NCBI RefSeq assembly: GCF_046630445.1
Contig: NC_092333.1
Location: forward strand, 100,131,001-100,195,000
Reading direction: 5' to 3'
DNA: 64,000 nt
Source: Rutidosis leptorrhynchoides
Lineage: Eukaryota > Streptophyta > Magnoliopsida > Asterales > Asteraceae
Shown: positions 1 to 11,984 of the stretch, piece by piece
Layout of the letters: every line of letters starts with the position of its first letter
Position numbering within the stretch: position 1 is the first letter of the stretch
Translations under genes and position numbers: made by a program
Notes under the pieces: model-generated
Database searches by the model: none
The model's input: only the letters and a program-made list of their open reading frames with translations
What the model was told of the DNA's origin: nothing

Positions 1-204
1 CTGTCCCACGAGTATCAAGGTCATACGTCCTATAAATAACATGGAAGACCAACAACAACAAACGATGAAGTATTAATTCATGACTTCATCGGAGAAATAT
101 TTTACGGTGATTATATAATCTCTAAAATTTTAGAGATTACTTATTCTAGATCTAACCATAAATCAGATGAGTGGGCCGAAATGATAAAATAAATCCCGAC
201 CAGA

Positions 205-360
205 ATGGTGCACGATTTACAAACTAGACTTGTTTTACCAACAGCATCAACAGTACCGCCAGCATCACCAGCATCGTCAGTGTTGTCAGCATCAGCATTA
301 GCAGCACCTATAACCTCACAAGCTCCGTCAGTTCAAGAATCACCGCGGACATCATTATGA
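205..360 (+). pseudogene. Ala/Ser/Pro-rich remnant of the family's unknown 5' reading frame (E3 copy)
   Basis: A 51-codon stretch opens with MVHDLQTRLV and continues rich in Ala, Ser, Pro and Thr before TGA at 358-360. It corresponds to the later part of the reading frame in E1 (after LENMVQNVPASA), with the same transition from a short helical segment to a low-complexity P/S/T tail. Everything before it has decayed. I do not recognise the protein. Conservation of composition between two separately inserted elements suggests their ancestor encoded it. Confidence 0.45.
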
Positions 361-985
361 ATCAACAACGAGTATATTGTATCAACGAGTTATGAAGAAT
401 TAACTCATTTCCACTGAAGGATTTATATGTATATCTTATATATAAATCTTTAAACCATAATAAATCTTTCCGTACTAAGCTATTATGTGTGAATCTTAAC
501 TACTCGGTTAATTCATATTACTAATATGCAATAATGCACGTCCTTCGTCCGCAACTTAACTATCGTTAACTACAACCTCTGTCTCAATTCAATAAATTCC
601 AATTCATAATAAATCAAGTGTATTATTCAAATATATGTTGATTTTACACTTTCATCATCAATGTACTCGAAACTTTTCAGATAACATCATTCGTACTTTG
701 TGAAGTTCACAAGAATTTAATGAAAACCAACATCATGCCCCAATAAATAACGAAGTATTGATTCATAATTTCAATATTATTGAAGTAATACTTATGTAAT
801 CTCTAAAGCCTTTAAGGGATTATTCAATTCTAGTTTCAACCTTAAATTAAATGAGTTTAATTTAATATTAACTCATTAAATCGATATTACATCTGAAGAA
901 AATATATATATATATATATATATTTTCAAAAAGACTGTAATAAAAATTCTTTTGTACAAAATATTAATTGTGAAATATTTTTTTT

Positions 986-997
986 AACGGGTAGGTA
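986..997 (+). other. Internal copy of the polypurine-tract word (E3)
   Basis: AACGGGTAGGTA is identical over 12 bases to the tract at 4041-4052 that abuts the 3' LTR. It is followed here by ATACTCGAG instead of an LTR. E1 has the same internal word at 18565-18576. Confidence 0.6.
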
Positions 998-1871
998 ATA
1001 CTCGAGAGATATATAAATTCACAATTAATATATTACATTCTTCGAATCTGATTTAGCAATCATCAACTATACTCACTATTTTCTCAAACAATATATATTC
1101 TTTTATAGAAATCAAAACAACCATACTCATTCAAAATTTAATTGCATATTGTGATTTTGAAATCTCAGAATTCAACTCGAGATATGACCGAAATCATCAC
1201 TCTTAGATCCTTACATCTTTCACAAGCTATACTTTGACTTCAAAACTGTGTTAGAACATCATATGTATATTAACGATTACAATCTGTGTTCAAAACCCTT
1301 CGAAATTCCTGAAGACACTTCAAATAATAAACAATTGAGATGATGATCCAACCACATATTAACCACAGTCTTGCATCTGAAAAGCTCTCGAAACCAGAGT
1401 CATAATTTAACACGTATCCGTGTCAGACCCTTTGGCATTTATTAGCAAAAATAACTTTGCGATTCCTTTTCAAATTAGTCAGTTTTGTCACAGCTTTAGC
1501 AAGTCAACTTCGACTTTTCAGTTGAAACAGTCTTATTATAACCTTGATATAGACGTTGCCCTTTCGTCATCATTACCGGAGAACCTTTTATGTCTCACCC
1601 CATTAAAAATAAACTTACCAACAACTTCACTGATCTTTGACTTTCCAAAAAGTCATTATATTTATCGAAACCCCATCATTTACTCATCCGCATCTTGTAA
1701 CAAGAATTGTCATGCCAATTACTGGGAATCAGCAATTAGTATTTTGAAATCTTGCAGCATGTCTCTGCCAACAGTTATAGGTGTATATATAACGTCTATC
1801 TCCTAGACTTATATACTTTGAATGTGAAGTTTCTGAAAAACACCCTAAACTGCGAACTAGTTCTCCGAAGT

Positions 1872-2120
1872 TTGGAAAATGCTGATGAAGCAGCAAAAAC
1901 TATAAACGACCTTAACAGTCAAAAGTTTGATAATAAAGGATAGTGTGTTGGAAAAGCTTAGAAAAAGATAAGGTTTGGAACTGGAAAACGGATTAAGCAA
2001 ACCATGAAGGAGGCTATGGACAAATCACAAAGACTAAACCTGCCTTCAAAGAATCCAAATGATTCAGTGTCTGCTGAAATTATTATCAAATACCTTACTC
2101 CTGACTCTAAACCCTTGTGA
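1872..2120 (+). pseudogene. Poly(A)-binding protein-like RRM fragment inside E3
   Basis: An open frame interrupted by two in-frame TAG stops reads LENADEAAKTINDLNSQKFD, then NKG*CVGKA*KK, and later MKEAMDKSQRLNL and NDSVSAEI. From family knowledge this matches, in order, the end of the third RRM of plant cytoplasmic poly(A)-binding proteins (ENADDAA, LNG-KFDDKEWYVG-AQKK) and the linker into the fourth (KEAADK-Q-NLYVKNL). Both stops fall where the family has Trp and Gln, so single G-to-A and C-to-T changes explain them. About 75 codons remain. No introns are visible. The piece was either captured from a host PABP transcript or inherited from an ancestral element that did so. It is dead as it stands. 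Confidence 0.7.
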
Positions 2121-3047
2121 ATAATATTCTTCATCATCCTCTGATCTTAGATATTCTAAAATATCATCATATCTTTCATTATAAATATCCTCCATATTTC
2201 TGAAGATATTTTCTTAATTTTTCTTATTTGAAATCATTTACCTCTTCGCGCTATCTGTATTACATCATAAAAGAAACTATTTTAGTTTCTAAATTCTGAA
2301 ACATTCAAGTTTAAAATAGAAATATTTTGAAGTAGTGTTGGGAACTGAAGCATGAATTAGTATAATATAATGACACTTGATCAACGTGATTATATTACAG
2401 TAAGTCATGCTAAGTTTCTAAATGGAACGTGATGATTCATAGATCATAACATCATCATGTGCCATGTTATACGACTCTTGTATTCTATTTAACCTCTAAA
2501 ATATCAAGAAAATATTTCTTGATGATTCGGCTTTTTCCAAGGTATTCTAGTAATTTGACAAGTCAAGATCGTGCCATCACAATTTCCTTCCTAGAAAATT
2601 AACAATGTTCATTTCGAAATTCATATCTGTGAATTCTGGACCATTACAAGCGGTGCTTAATGGCAAGAAGAAGAAACGAAAGGACAAAACTCCGAAATAG
2701 AAATTGGGGTATAAATTGCAGCAAAAAAAAAGAGAGCATTAATTGTGAATGATAATGATTATAGAAGACAGAAGCAGAGACTTTGAAATATAAGGGAACA
2801 TATAAAGCCCAACAATAAACCATAAATTATAAACCATATATATCGATGCATATAGCAATATAAAGACACGGGAGAACTAGAAACACTATAAACCCAAGAG
2901 TATAGTAGAAGTAAATAGATTCTTCTGGCGGTAGATGAAAAAGAAGAATGACCGATATGAAAGTTAGAAGTATATCGAGAATCAGAACTGGATGGAGCAT
3001 ATTGATGAATACTTTAAAATATGAGTTGAAGGGGAAAGAATAGAAGG

Positions 3048-3663
3048 TGATGAAACATGACTAGGAACTTAGAAATCAATAGATTTAACTCACACAATGG
3101 CGGAATAAGTGAATCAAATCCTCTAGTGAATATGTTAAGTTTTTTTTGATTAATTTAGTCAAACCACAGCTAAATCAAGTGTGATTAGATCAACACCTAG
3201 AGCTATTATTCACCACCTGGGTGATTTGGACTGAGAGAGAATCGGAGGAGCTCACTAGATCTGAGTGTGTGTAACAAATGAGAGGCTTAACCTAAAATGA
3301 AGAACATAAGACTTTATATACCCCTGCTGTTGACTCACCCATACGATTCATTCATCACACGTACGAGTTGGCTTCATCAGCCGTATGGGTGATCACTCAC
3401 TCGTGTCTTCTTATTTAGGTTGTAATTGTGACTTAGCTCAGCATCAACCATGCGTATGAGCCTGTCAGCCGTACTAGTGAGGCTTCACCCGTATGTCTGA
3501 CTAAGTCTAACATAGTCAAACATCTAAATCTCATTCCTGCAGTTCCTGTAACCACATACAAACACGGATAGTATAATAACGAGCAATCATGGTGGCCTGT
3601 AAACTGTTGTACCTGCAATGGACGTGGGTAGATGTCTAGGGACTTGCATAAAATGCATCAACA
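3048..3663 (-). mobile_element. Copia-like solo LTR with TSD GAAGG
   Basis: On the minus strand the 616-bp unit starts TGTTGATGCATTTTATG and ends CATGTTTCATCA, giving TG...CA termini. It is flanked by perfect 5-bp copies of GAAGG at 3043-3047 and 3664-3668. A strong TATA box (minus-strand GGTATATAAAG, about 3312-3322) sets the orientation. No interior or second LTR accompanies it, so it is a solo LTR left by LTR-LTR recombination within E3's interior. Upstream of the TATA box lie repeated palindrome-like words (CCCATACG / CGTATGGG and CGTACG). Copia assignment is inferred from small LTR size and style. Confidence 0.75.
3312..3322 (-). promoter_or_regulatory. TATA box of the copia-like solo LTR
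   Basis: The minus strand reads GGGGTATATAAAGTC, followed by a C/T-rich leader typical of a transcription start region. Confidence 0.5.
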
Positions 3664-4017
3664 GAAGGTGTGAGTTGTAAGGAAACGAAGGAGGTGAATT
3701 TATAAGAAAATCTCCGACAGAACAATTAAAATGGACGATCGCATTTAAAGCGAATCCTAATTCCCTTGATTACCGGAGAGTCAAATCTTATTAAGAAGAT
3801 TTTCTTCAAATCCCTTAAAATCTGGAAATCAATCATATCTACGTCAAATGATAAGATAAATCTACACTTACTCATTTCACTCTTCTATGTTAGCTTCATT
3901 CGTACTCTTCATATAAATGGATTGTTTATCCAAATTATTCGCTGATAATAAAACTCTAATTTTCAGCCCGTATGCATCATGAAAACATACTTATTATCAT
4001 TCACGACCTTTCCACTC

Positions 4018-4036
4018 AAATTTCGGGACGAAATTT
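4018..4036 (+). other. Perfect hairpin just upstream of the E3 polypurine tract
   Basis: AAATTTCG, GGA, CGAAATTT form an 8-bp perfect stem with a 3-base loop, 4 bases before AACGGGTAGG. The same hairpin occurs at 25184-25202 in E1. Confidence 0.6.
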
Positions 4037-4040
4037 CTTT

Positions 4041-4053
4041 AACGGGTAGGTAC
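4041..4053 (+). other. Polypurine tract of E3
   Basis: AACGGGTAGGTAC immediately precedes the LTR start at 4054, the position where plus-strand DNA synthesis is primed. Confidence 0.65.
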
Positions 4054-4810
4054 TGTGACAACCCGGAAATTTCCAACCAAATTTAAACTTTAATCTTTAT
4101 ATGTTTCCGACACGATAAGCAATATTTGTTAAGTTAAATTTCAAGAATTTTAAACTATGTTCATACATTCATTCAACCTTGACCAAGTTCCAACGATTCA
4201 CGAACCATTAAACGAATATGATTATATATGTATATGTGTATATATATTATAACTTGAAACGTAAACAAAATATTAGATTAAATACTTTATATGATTGTAT
4301 CTGTTTCAAAATGTTTATCAATGGAATTATAAGATAAGATCAAATGATTGAATTATCAGATATATTGAATTATGATTATAAGTCTCTGTTGAAATGCCCA
4401 CGTGGATTTGAGAAATCTTTCTATTTTAACAATATTCGGAAAATGGTAAAGTAATTTATAAATAAGAATAAATTGTTAATCATTGAGAACTAGACAAAGG
4501 ATAGTGGAAGATTGAATCTCATAAAGACTCGATTGATCTATTTAGTTTCAAACGTACAAAAACGTTTTCAGTTTAAAAAGAACTTTATTATTAAAACATA
4601 TATAACTTTTATAAATATCTAGAACCACTTTTGACAACTCATTACTTAACTACTATGATAAAGATAATGATATTTATATTTTATTTTATTAAATATATAT
4701 AATGATTTAAATTAATATTATATATATTTATACGCGTATTATACGTATTATGTAGTTTTATACTTTTACTATACTTAAACTTTACATTTACTTTATTTTT
4801 ACTTTACTTT

Positions 4811-5006
4811 AACTTTAATAATTCACTTTAATAATTCATACTTTAATAATTCACTTTAATAATTTATACTTTAATAATTCACTTTAATAATTCATACTTT
4901 AATAATTCACTTTAATAATTCATACTTTAATAATTCACTTTAATAATTCATACTTTAATAATTCACTTTAATAATTCATACTTTAATAATTCACTTTAAT
5001 AATTCA
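4811..5006 (+). repeat. 28-bp tandem array in the E3 LTR
   Basis: About seven copies of a 28-bp unit made of two variants of CTTTAATAATTCA(C/T). The inverted counterpart in the solo LTR is at 17309-17473. The array lies directly upstream of the TATA box. Confidence 0.85.
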
Positions 5007-5012
5007 AAAATC

Positions 5013-5025
5013 TATTATAAATAGA
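5013..5025 (+). promoter_or_regulatory. Probable LTR TATA box (E3)
   Basis: TATTATAAATAGA just after the 28-bp array is the best core-promoter candidate in this LTR. The counterpart in the inverted solo LTR is near 17290-17302. Confidence 0.45.
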
Positions 5026-7751
5026 ATTCAATAGGTTTCATTATTTCATAGAAACTTGAAAATATTTTTCTCTAAACTCTCTCAATCGATTTACATATAT
5101 ACATTTACTCCGTATTATTTCAAGATATTATTAGTATACATAAAATATTACGACGGAGTGCTATCCGAGTGATTTCGAAATTGTTTTTCGAGTGGGATAG
5201 GATTAAGGAAATTATGGGTTATAGCTATGGAGGTGATTGAGTATGGTTCATGGGTATGCTCGTGAGGTCAATATAGTGTTTATCATTTCCGTTGCGTCTA
5301 CGTACCTTTCCTGTAATATTGAATCTCAATATTGATACGTGAGTACTCATAATTTAACTTTTACATACTAATAGTGTATCCCTGACTAGTGCTCGAGTAT
5401 TTAGGATTATGCATGCTTGTACTTTTGATATTGCCCTTAGACAGGTTAGGTTGAATCTTGAATTAGTTACACTTGCGGTTGAGATAAGGTATAAGATATG
5501 CATGTCCTTAGAAAGCTAGTGAAAAATTAAGAACTTTTCCTTTAGATATCGAATGGTTTCGATGAACGGATTAGAAGTTATAATCAATTGAATTTTTGAT
5601 ATTTTTATTAAAAATGATTATTATTATCGTCGTTTTTATCGTCGTTCTAGTTTTATCTTATTATTATCATTATTATTATCTTTATCAATAAAAGGGATTT
5701 ATCATTAAAAATTGTTATTTTTTTTATTACTGTCGTTATTATCGTTCAAGTTATAATTAGTATTATTATTATTATTATTATCCAATTATTATTATTATTA
5801 TTGGTATTATTATTATTATTATTATTATTATCATTATTAATATATATATCATTATTTAAAAATAGTTATTGTTATTGTTATTATTATTATTACTATATTA
5901 TCATTAAGATAATTATTAGTATTATCATTAAAAATGTTATAGTAACTATCATTATTAATATTAGTGTAATTAAAACAAATATTTGTAACACCTAATTATT
6001 TTGATTACTATTATTATCATTATTATGAACACGATATAAAAGACGATTAAAAGCTATTAAACGAAACGATTAGGAAATAATGGGTAAGAGTTTCATGATG
6101 AAATTAAAATATTATAAGATATTGATTTAGATAAAATTATCGTTCTTGTTATTTTTATCATTACTATTATTATTAAAAGTATCGTTAGTATTAAAACTAT
6201 CATTTTAACAAAAATTATCATTTTAATAGAAATGTCATTGTTACTATAAAATATCATTATTATTATTATTTTAAATAGAATTATTATTTTAAAGATAATA
6301 TTAAAAATTATCGTAAATATTAAAGTTATCATAATTAGAATTATCATTTTATCATAATATCATCTTAGTAATTATAAATATTGATATTTTTATAATAATA
6401 ATTATTATTACAAAATAATACAACTTTTACTTACTATCATTATAGATATTATTTTATCAAATAAATATGTGATACAAACATATTTTACTACGTGTAATAA
6501 CTTACTTTAATAATACCTATCATATTATCTTTATGATATTAAATGAACCCTATAAATTTTATTACTTAAATATATATAAAAGTATATTTTATTATATAAA
6601 TTTAATATAAAATTTTATTTATTAATAAATAAATTATATTATTTACTCTAATAAATCTTTTAAAAATATTTAAAAATATAAAATGATGATATTTAAACTA
6701 TATATTAATCATGTATAAATTTTTGGAAATTATTTTGAGTCAAATTTACTTTTGTTGACTTTTGCATATTAGTCTCGAGCATTAGGATTGTGGTACACTA
6801 TGACTTGACCTAATTTGTTAGACAAATATTGACCAACACATAAATATATATAATTAATTTAGGTTCGTGAATCCGAAGCCAACCTTGCACTTGTTCAATG
6901 ACGTTATATGTATTTTTACTACGAAATACAGTATGGTGAGTTTCATTTGCCTTTTTACCCTTTATATTTTTGGGACTGAGAATACATGCGCTTTTATAAA
7001 TGTTTGATGAAATAGACACAAGTAATTGAAACTACATTCTATGGTTGAATTATCGAAATCGAATATGCCCCTTTTTATTAAAGTCTGGTAATCTAAGAAT
7101 TAGAGAATAGACACCCTAATTGACGCGAATCCTAAAGATAGATCTATTGGGCCTAACAAACCCCATCCAAAGTACCGAATGCTTTAGTACTTCGAAATTT
7201 ATATCATGTTCGAAGGAGGATCCCGGAATGATAGGGGATATTCTTATATGTATCTAGTTAATGTCGGTTACCAGGTGTTCACCATATGAATGATTATTTT
7301 TGTCTCTATGCATGGGACGTATATTTATGAGAACTGGAAATGAAATTCTTGTGGTCTATTAAAATGATGGAAATAAATGATTATGATAAACTAATGAACT
7401 CACCAACCTTTTGGTTGACACTTTAAAGCATGTTTATTCTCAGGTGTTAAAGAAATCTTTCGCTGCGCATTTGCTCATTTTAAAGATATTACTTGGAGTC
7501 TTTCATAGCATATTTCGAAGAACGTTGTATTCGAGTCATTGAGTTCATCAAAGATTATTATTAAATCAATTTATAGTTGGATAGTGGATATTATGAAATG
7601 GTATGCATGCCTGTCAATTTTTGATGTAAAGAAAGATTGTCTTTTAAAAACGAATGCAATGTTTGTAAAATGTATCATATAGAGGTCAAATACCTCACAA
7701 TGTAATCAACTATTGTGAATCGTTTATAATGTATATGAACGGGTCCTTTCA

Positions 7752-8528
7752 AATATAACTCCGTTCATCAGCAAGACCAATATTAGTCTTATTCATGTTG
7801 GTATCCAATCGGTTATCTTCATTCAGGTGCGACACCGCAATATAGTAATTGCCCACATTCACATGCTCATTCAAAGAGCTAGTACATGTTTTAAAGTCCT
7901 CTTTACGAGTACTTGTGCCAACAGCTTTTTGCACATGTTTGTTCAACATTTAGCAATAAACCAGCTGTTGTTTATTCTCTTCATATGAAACCCATGCATT
8001 TGTTTAACAAAATGATAAATTTCAAGAGTAGCATTCTTCGAACCTTTCATTGCCACTTGAATACGTTGGGGGCTTCCGTTCGAACTCAATATTGACGATA
8101 CCAACTTTGTTTGGTTACCCAATAATGCTTAGCGTCGAGACTTTTAAAGTATCCTTAACCTCATTATCGAAAGAAATTTATATCATAGCGCGAGCATAAT
8201 TAGGCTGCCCCATGATTCCAAACACATCATGTTCGTGTATAAATCTAACATCATACAATTACCAAGTTTATAGGCAATAGCACTCAAGCCATTTTCAATG
8301 TACCCCGCAAGAGTTATGTCATGCATATTAATACAGACATGAATTCGGGTGAGTTCCTCCTTAGTTAGTGAAACATCTGGGGACTAAGCATTCAATAATA
8401 AAGGAATGGAACAAACAATCCACGACCTCCTTCAAGAACACCATGCATACTATCTTCGAATAAGAACTTAAAAAGGAAAAAACCCTTCAAATTCATCACA
8501 GTTTTTTTCCAAGCCAAATTTCTTTCAT
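7752..8528 (-). pseudogene. LINE ORF1-like (DUF4283/zinc-knuckle type) pseudogene, 3' portion
   Basis: Reading the minus strand from 8528 downward gives, with frameshifts and stops, KKFGLEKNCDEF, LEGGRGLFVPF, SPDVSLTKEELTRIHVCI, ITLAGYIENGLSAIAYKLGN and MMLDLYTNMMCLESWG. This is the order typical of the DUF4283 region of plant L1-type ORF1 proteins (LE-GPW, W-P, VP-WVKLH, GLS-IA-KLG, MLD-YT, SWGR). It continues the frame that ends at 36904 on the far side of E2. A later piece (7749-7949) retains an open 66-codon frame of the C-terminal region. It is non-functional. The substrate is a nucleic-acid-binding ORF1 protein of a non-LTR retrotransposon. Confidence 0.75.
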
Positions 8529-9390
8529 ACTGTAACGACCCGACCCGTTAACCAACCGAATACGCAGCAAAAGAAATTTTTTTTTATTACAGAAGCGTGC
8601 ACGGCGCACAACCCAGTCTGTGCGCGGCGCGCAGACTTCTTGACAGCTTTTGTCCGAATTTAACAATTTTAGCTTAAAGATCTCCCGCTTCCCGACACTT
8701 TTAGACGAAACGGTTTTCACAACACATTATAATAAGTAAAACTAACACGTTTCCATAATAAAACAAGTTTTACAACACCGGTCCTACCTCGTCCCGAATT
8801 AAGAATTTCGTACAAAATATAAGTTTCAACCCAATTTACAATTAGACGAGTTAGGACTCTATAACCCAACCCGATACCAATAGCATAATCCCGGGAACTA
8901 TCAAATCCCCAATCCATGTTCAAATATCCAATAGCTACCCCATCGAGCCCAAGCGCTCCTACACGTCTAGTCTAACAACTAGCTAGCTTCATAACACAAT
9001 GCCTGTAAAAAGGTAAACAGCGTGAGGGTTAAGCATAAAGCTTAGTGAATGTAATAAATATGTACATGCATATACAATTTACCTACTCGCATCCACGAAC
9101 TCATACAAGGCATAAATTAATCACATACCCTTTCGTATCAATAGCTAGTTTCATCAAATCATACAACTAGCAAACTCATAAGCAATCAATAGCTAGTATC
9201 GTCAAATCGTACAACTAGCAACATCATTAGCATAATAATCATAATAATAATGAAATGCTAAACATCAACAAGTATAAACCATGGTTAACCAATATCGCAA
9301 GGGAATGACCTCGCGAACAAGTCATCGGTGTTCATAACAACCGTTAGCGCCCAAAACTGCTATGGTATGCTAACCCCCGAGGTGTTCCAA
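8529..9390 (-). repeat. 3' LTR of E2, first part
   Basis: On the minus strand this is the end of the 3' LTR. It aligns base for base with 34511-35368 and is interrupted after TCCAA (9386-9390) by E1. Near 8592-8634 lie two GC-rich words (degraded GTGCACGGCGCAC and intact TGCGCGGCGCGCA). Confidence 0.88.
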
Positions 9391-9548
9391 TGTGACGACC
9401 CGGGAATTTCTGACCAAATTTAAACTTAATCTTTATATGAATTCGACACGATAAGCAAAGTCTGTAATGTTAAGTCTCAAAATTTTGGAACTATGCTCAT
9501 ATATTCACTTACCCTTTGATTATTCTCGATGATTCACGAACTACTGTC

Positions 9549-9550
9549 TG

Positions 9551-9630
<80 letters not shown>
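9549..9630 (+). repeat. (AAAT)n then (TA)n microsatellite
   Basis: About nine AAAT units pass directly into a TA tract. The 3' LTR copy lacks the AAAT part and has a longer TA tract (25381-25453). Confidence 0.95.
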
Positions 9631-9632
<2 letters not shown>

Positions 9633-9745
9633 TAAATATAAATATAAGAGAGTATATAATACTTTACATAAATAAAAATACACTTTAATTAATTAGGATT
9701 AAAAATGTAAAATAATAATTAAAATAAATAAGTTAATATTAAAAA

Positions 9746-9747
<2 letters not shown>

Positions 9748-9821
<74 letters not shown>
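9748..9821 (+). repeat. (AT)n microsatellite in the E1 5' LTR
   Basis: Uninterrupted AT dinucleotide tract; the matching tract in the 3' LTR (25571-25618) is shorter. Confidence 0.95.
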
Positions 9822-9822
<1 letters not shown>

Positions 9823-11769
9823 CTACATACATATTACTATAAATTTATATATATAATTTCTATTTATAGTTATTATCATATTGTAAATAATAAATATTAA
9901 ATATTATATATATATAAATTACTATATAATATATTGTAAAAATATTTAATTAATAATTGTAATATATTAAATTATAAGTTAAAATATAGTTAATACATTA
10001 ATTGGTATTATAGATATTGTTAGCATCATTAAAATTATAAACATAAAACTTGTTACATGTAATTTGTTATGTCATTATTAGTATTATTACAATTATCATT
10101 ATTGTTATTAACTATATTATCATATTATTATTATTAACACTTTTATATCACAGTTGTTATTAATAGAAAATAATACAATCTATTATTGTTATCATTAATA
10201 ATATAATTATTATCATTTTTTTATAGTATCATTATTATTTACAATTATTATTTAAATAATTATTACTATTACTAATATATTTATTTATTTATGATTATTA
10301 ATATTAATTTCAATTATATAAGTTATATAAATGTGGAAACCGTACAGAATTGTTATCTGTATCCATCAATCTGTAACGTTTTTGTTCCTGTCTGTAACTT
10401 TATTACAAGTCGAGATCGACCTTTACATTAGATACAAATTCAGTTTGATTTCACTATCAGCTTTTATTCCTTTCCTGTTTATGATTGATAAACTATCGAA
10501 TGCAATTGGTTACATGTCGATTTCAATGAACAAACACAAACAATTGTGATTAACTATGTACTACATCACTCCCACAATCACCATCGTATATGCTAGCTGC
10601 TACCGCATCTATTTCTGTCTAACCAAACATGACACCATAAAAAAAACCCATTCGGTGTTTCTTTCTATCAATCAAATGAACTGCAGCTACCATGAATTTT
10701 TTCTGTAACCACCACAAAACACCCACTCCCTAATACTTTTCTTTATTTCAAACCTTATGTCTACTTCTGTTTTCAATTCGGATGACTATCAAACAATCCA
10801 ACCATAACTAATGCGTACCTTTTTCTTTTTCTGTTTTTTTTTAAAAAAACCGTTTCTTGATTTGCCCAGCTACTCTTTCTGTTTATAATTGAAGACAACC
10901 AAACACACCCACATCTTTCTTTCTTTCTCCTCTTTTTGTTTCTTGTTCTATAAACAAACACCCAATAGAACCCACCTTAAACAAACCTACCTGCTATTGC
11001 CCGTTATACCTTCTTTTCTTTCTATTTCCCTTCGTAATCACCACCATAACATGCTTTGTTGTCATTATTGCTGCTATTCGATTTCAATCTCTTTCAATCT
11101 CCAAACCATTGAAAACAAATTGATTATCACTATAGCTGCTGTGCAGTTTATTAACCTCTTCAATTTATATGTACTGCTATCTTCTTATTCAAAACCCTAC
11201 GAATCCCTTCTCTCGATTGAATGGCCACGAAACCAAACACCTTATCAATCATCAACTTGTTTCACTATTGAATGTTTCTGTTGGTTGAAAACCGCCACCT
11301 TCGCCATCTGAATTCCTTTACTAAATTTCTACAGCCGTTTCTGTTGTGTTCATATTCGAATAATTTTGAGGAATGAGGTAAATGACATAGATAAAGATAA
11401 CTTAATATTAAAGGAGATATACTTATGTCCCTGCTTAATTATTTATCTATTTGTACAAAGCACTAACATCAAATGGGTCGGCTTTCTGCCTGTTTTTTTC
11501 TAATGGAAACTGACGTGATGATGATGAAACAAGGAAGAACCCAAAAACCCTACTTTTCTTCTTTAACTTCGCTGTACGATTAACATCTTGGTTTGGATCG
11601 GTTAAAGACTTCAAATATGATTACTAATGGACTATATCAACAGAATTATATGTTTTGGGTTTAGAAACTTGGCCCATGAAGTGTAATCAATCGATTTGTT
11701 TTGTTGTAAAAGAAGAAGGAAAAATTGGATCAAGAAATTACGGGTTATAAATATTGTGAGGGTTTTAAA

Positions 11770-11852
11770 GACAGAAAAATGGGCAACAGCCCAAGGGTTC
11801 AAGGTGTTAACGGTTATTCGAGAGGTCGTGGGTTTGAGTCCCGTCGTGGACA
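11770..11852 (+). repeat. tRNA-like (SINE-head) segment in the E1 5' LTR
   Basis: The segment contains an A-box-like CAGCCCAAGGG and, 45 bases later, a B-box GTTTGAGTC with one mismatch. The 3' LTR copy has a perfect B-box. It is followed after about 60 bases by an ATT microsatellite. See 27573-27645 for the better-preserved copy. Confidence 0.4.
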
Positions 11853-11904
11853 TTTATTTTTGGAAAAGCTTTAGAAAAAGGGTATGCACCTTTATGTTTC
11901 ATTT

Positions 11905-11906
<2 letters not shown>

Positions 11907-11984
<78 letters not shown>
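11907..11984 (+). repeat. (ATT)n microsatellite in the E1 5' LTR
   Basis: About 26 ATT units. The 3' LTR copy (27699-27812) has about 38. Confidence 0.95.

Larger units (their letters stand above)
1..7751 (+). mobile_element. Element E3: 3' part of a non-autonomous gypsy-like LTR retrotransposon
   Basis: The interior occupies 1-4053 and the 3' LTR 4054-7751; the 5' LTR and primer-binding site lie left of the window. The interior ends with the purine-rich AACGGGTAGGTAC directly before an LTR that starts TGTGACAACCCGG and ends GGTCCTTTCA, the order expected for polypurine tract then 3' LTR. No protease, reverse transcriptase, RNase H or integrase motif is visible, so mobility would depend on a partner element. 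The interior aligns by eye with that of E1, which is flanked by a perfect TSD, so the two are one family. The 5 bases after the LTR, AATAT (7752-7756), should be the right TSD copy. Assignment to the Tekay/Del-like gypsy group is inferred from LTR style and the iMet primer site in E1. Confidence 0.85.
4054..7751 (+). repeat. 3' LTR of E3 (3.7 kb)
   Basis: It starts TGTGACAACCCGG and ends CGGGTCCTTTCA. The same LTR appears reverse-complemented as a solo LTR at 14509-18224, and base-level agreement of both ends confirms the limits. A TATA box (ATTATAAATAGA) lies about 960 bp in. The second half is dominated by degenerate ATT/TAT-rich DNA. Near the 3' end is the word GGGACTGAGAATACATGCGC shared with other LTR families in this window. 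Short open frames of Ile/Tyr codons here are composition artefacts. Confidence 0.88.

Noticed and set aside
10889..11311. 140-codon open frame with a hydrophobic start, recurring at 26682-27065
   Set aside because: Recurrence is due to the paired LTRs; the second copy is frame-shifted and no family is recognised.
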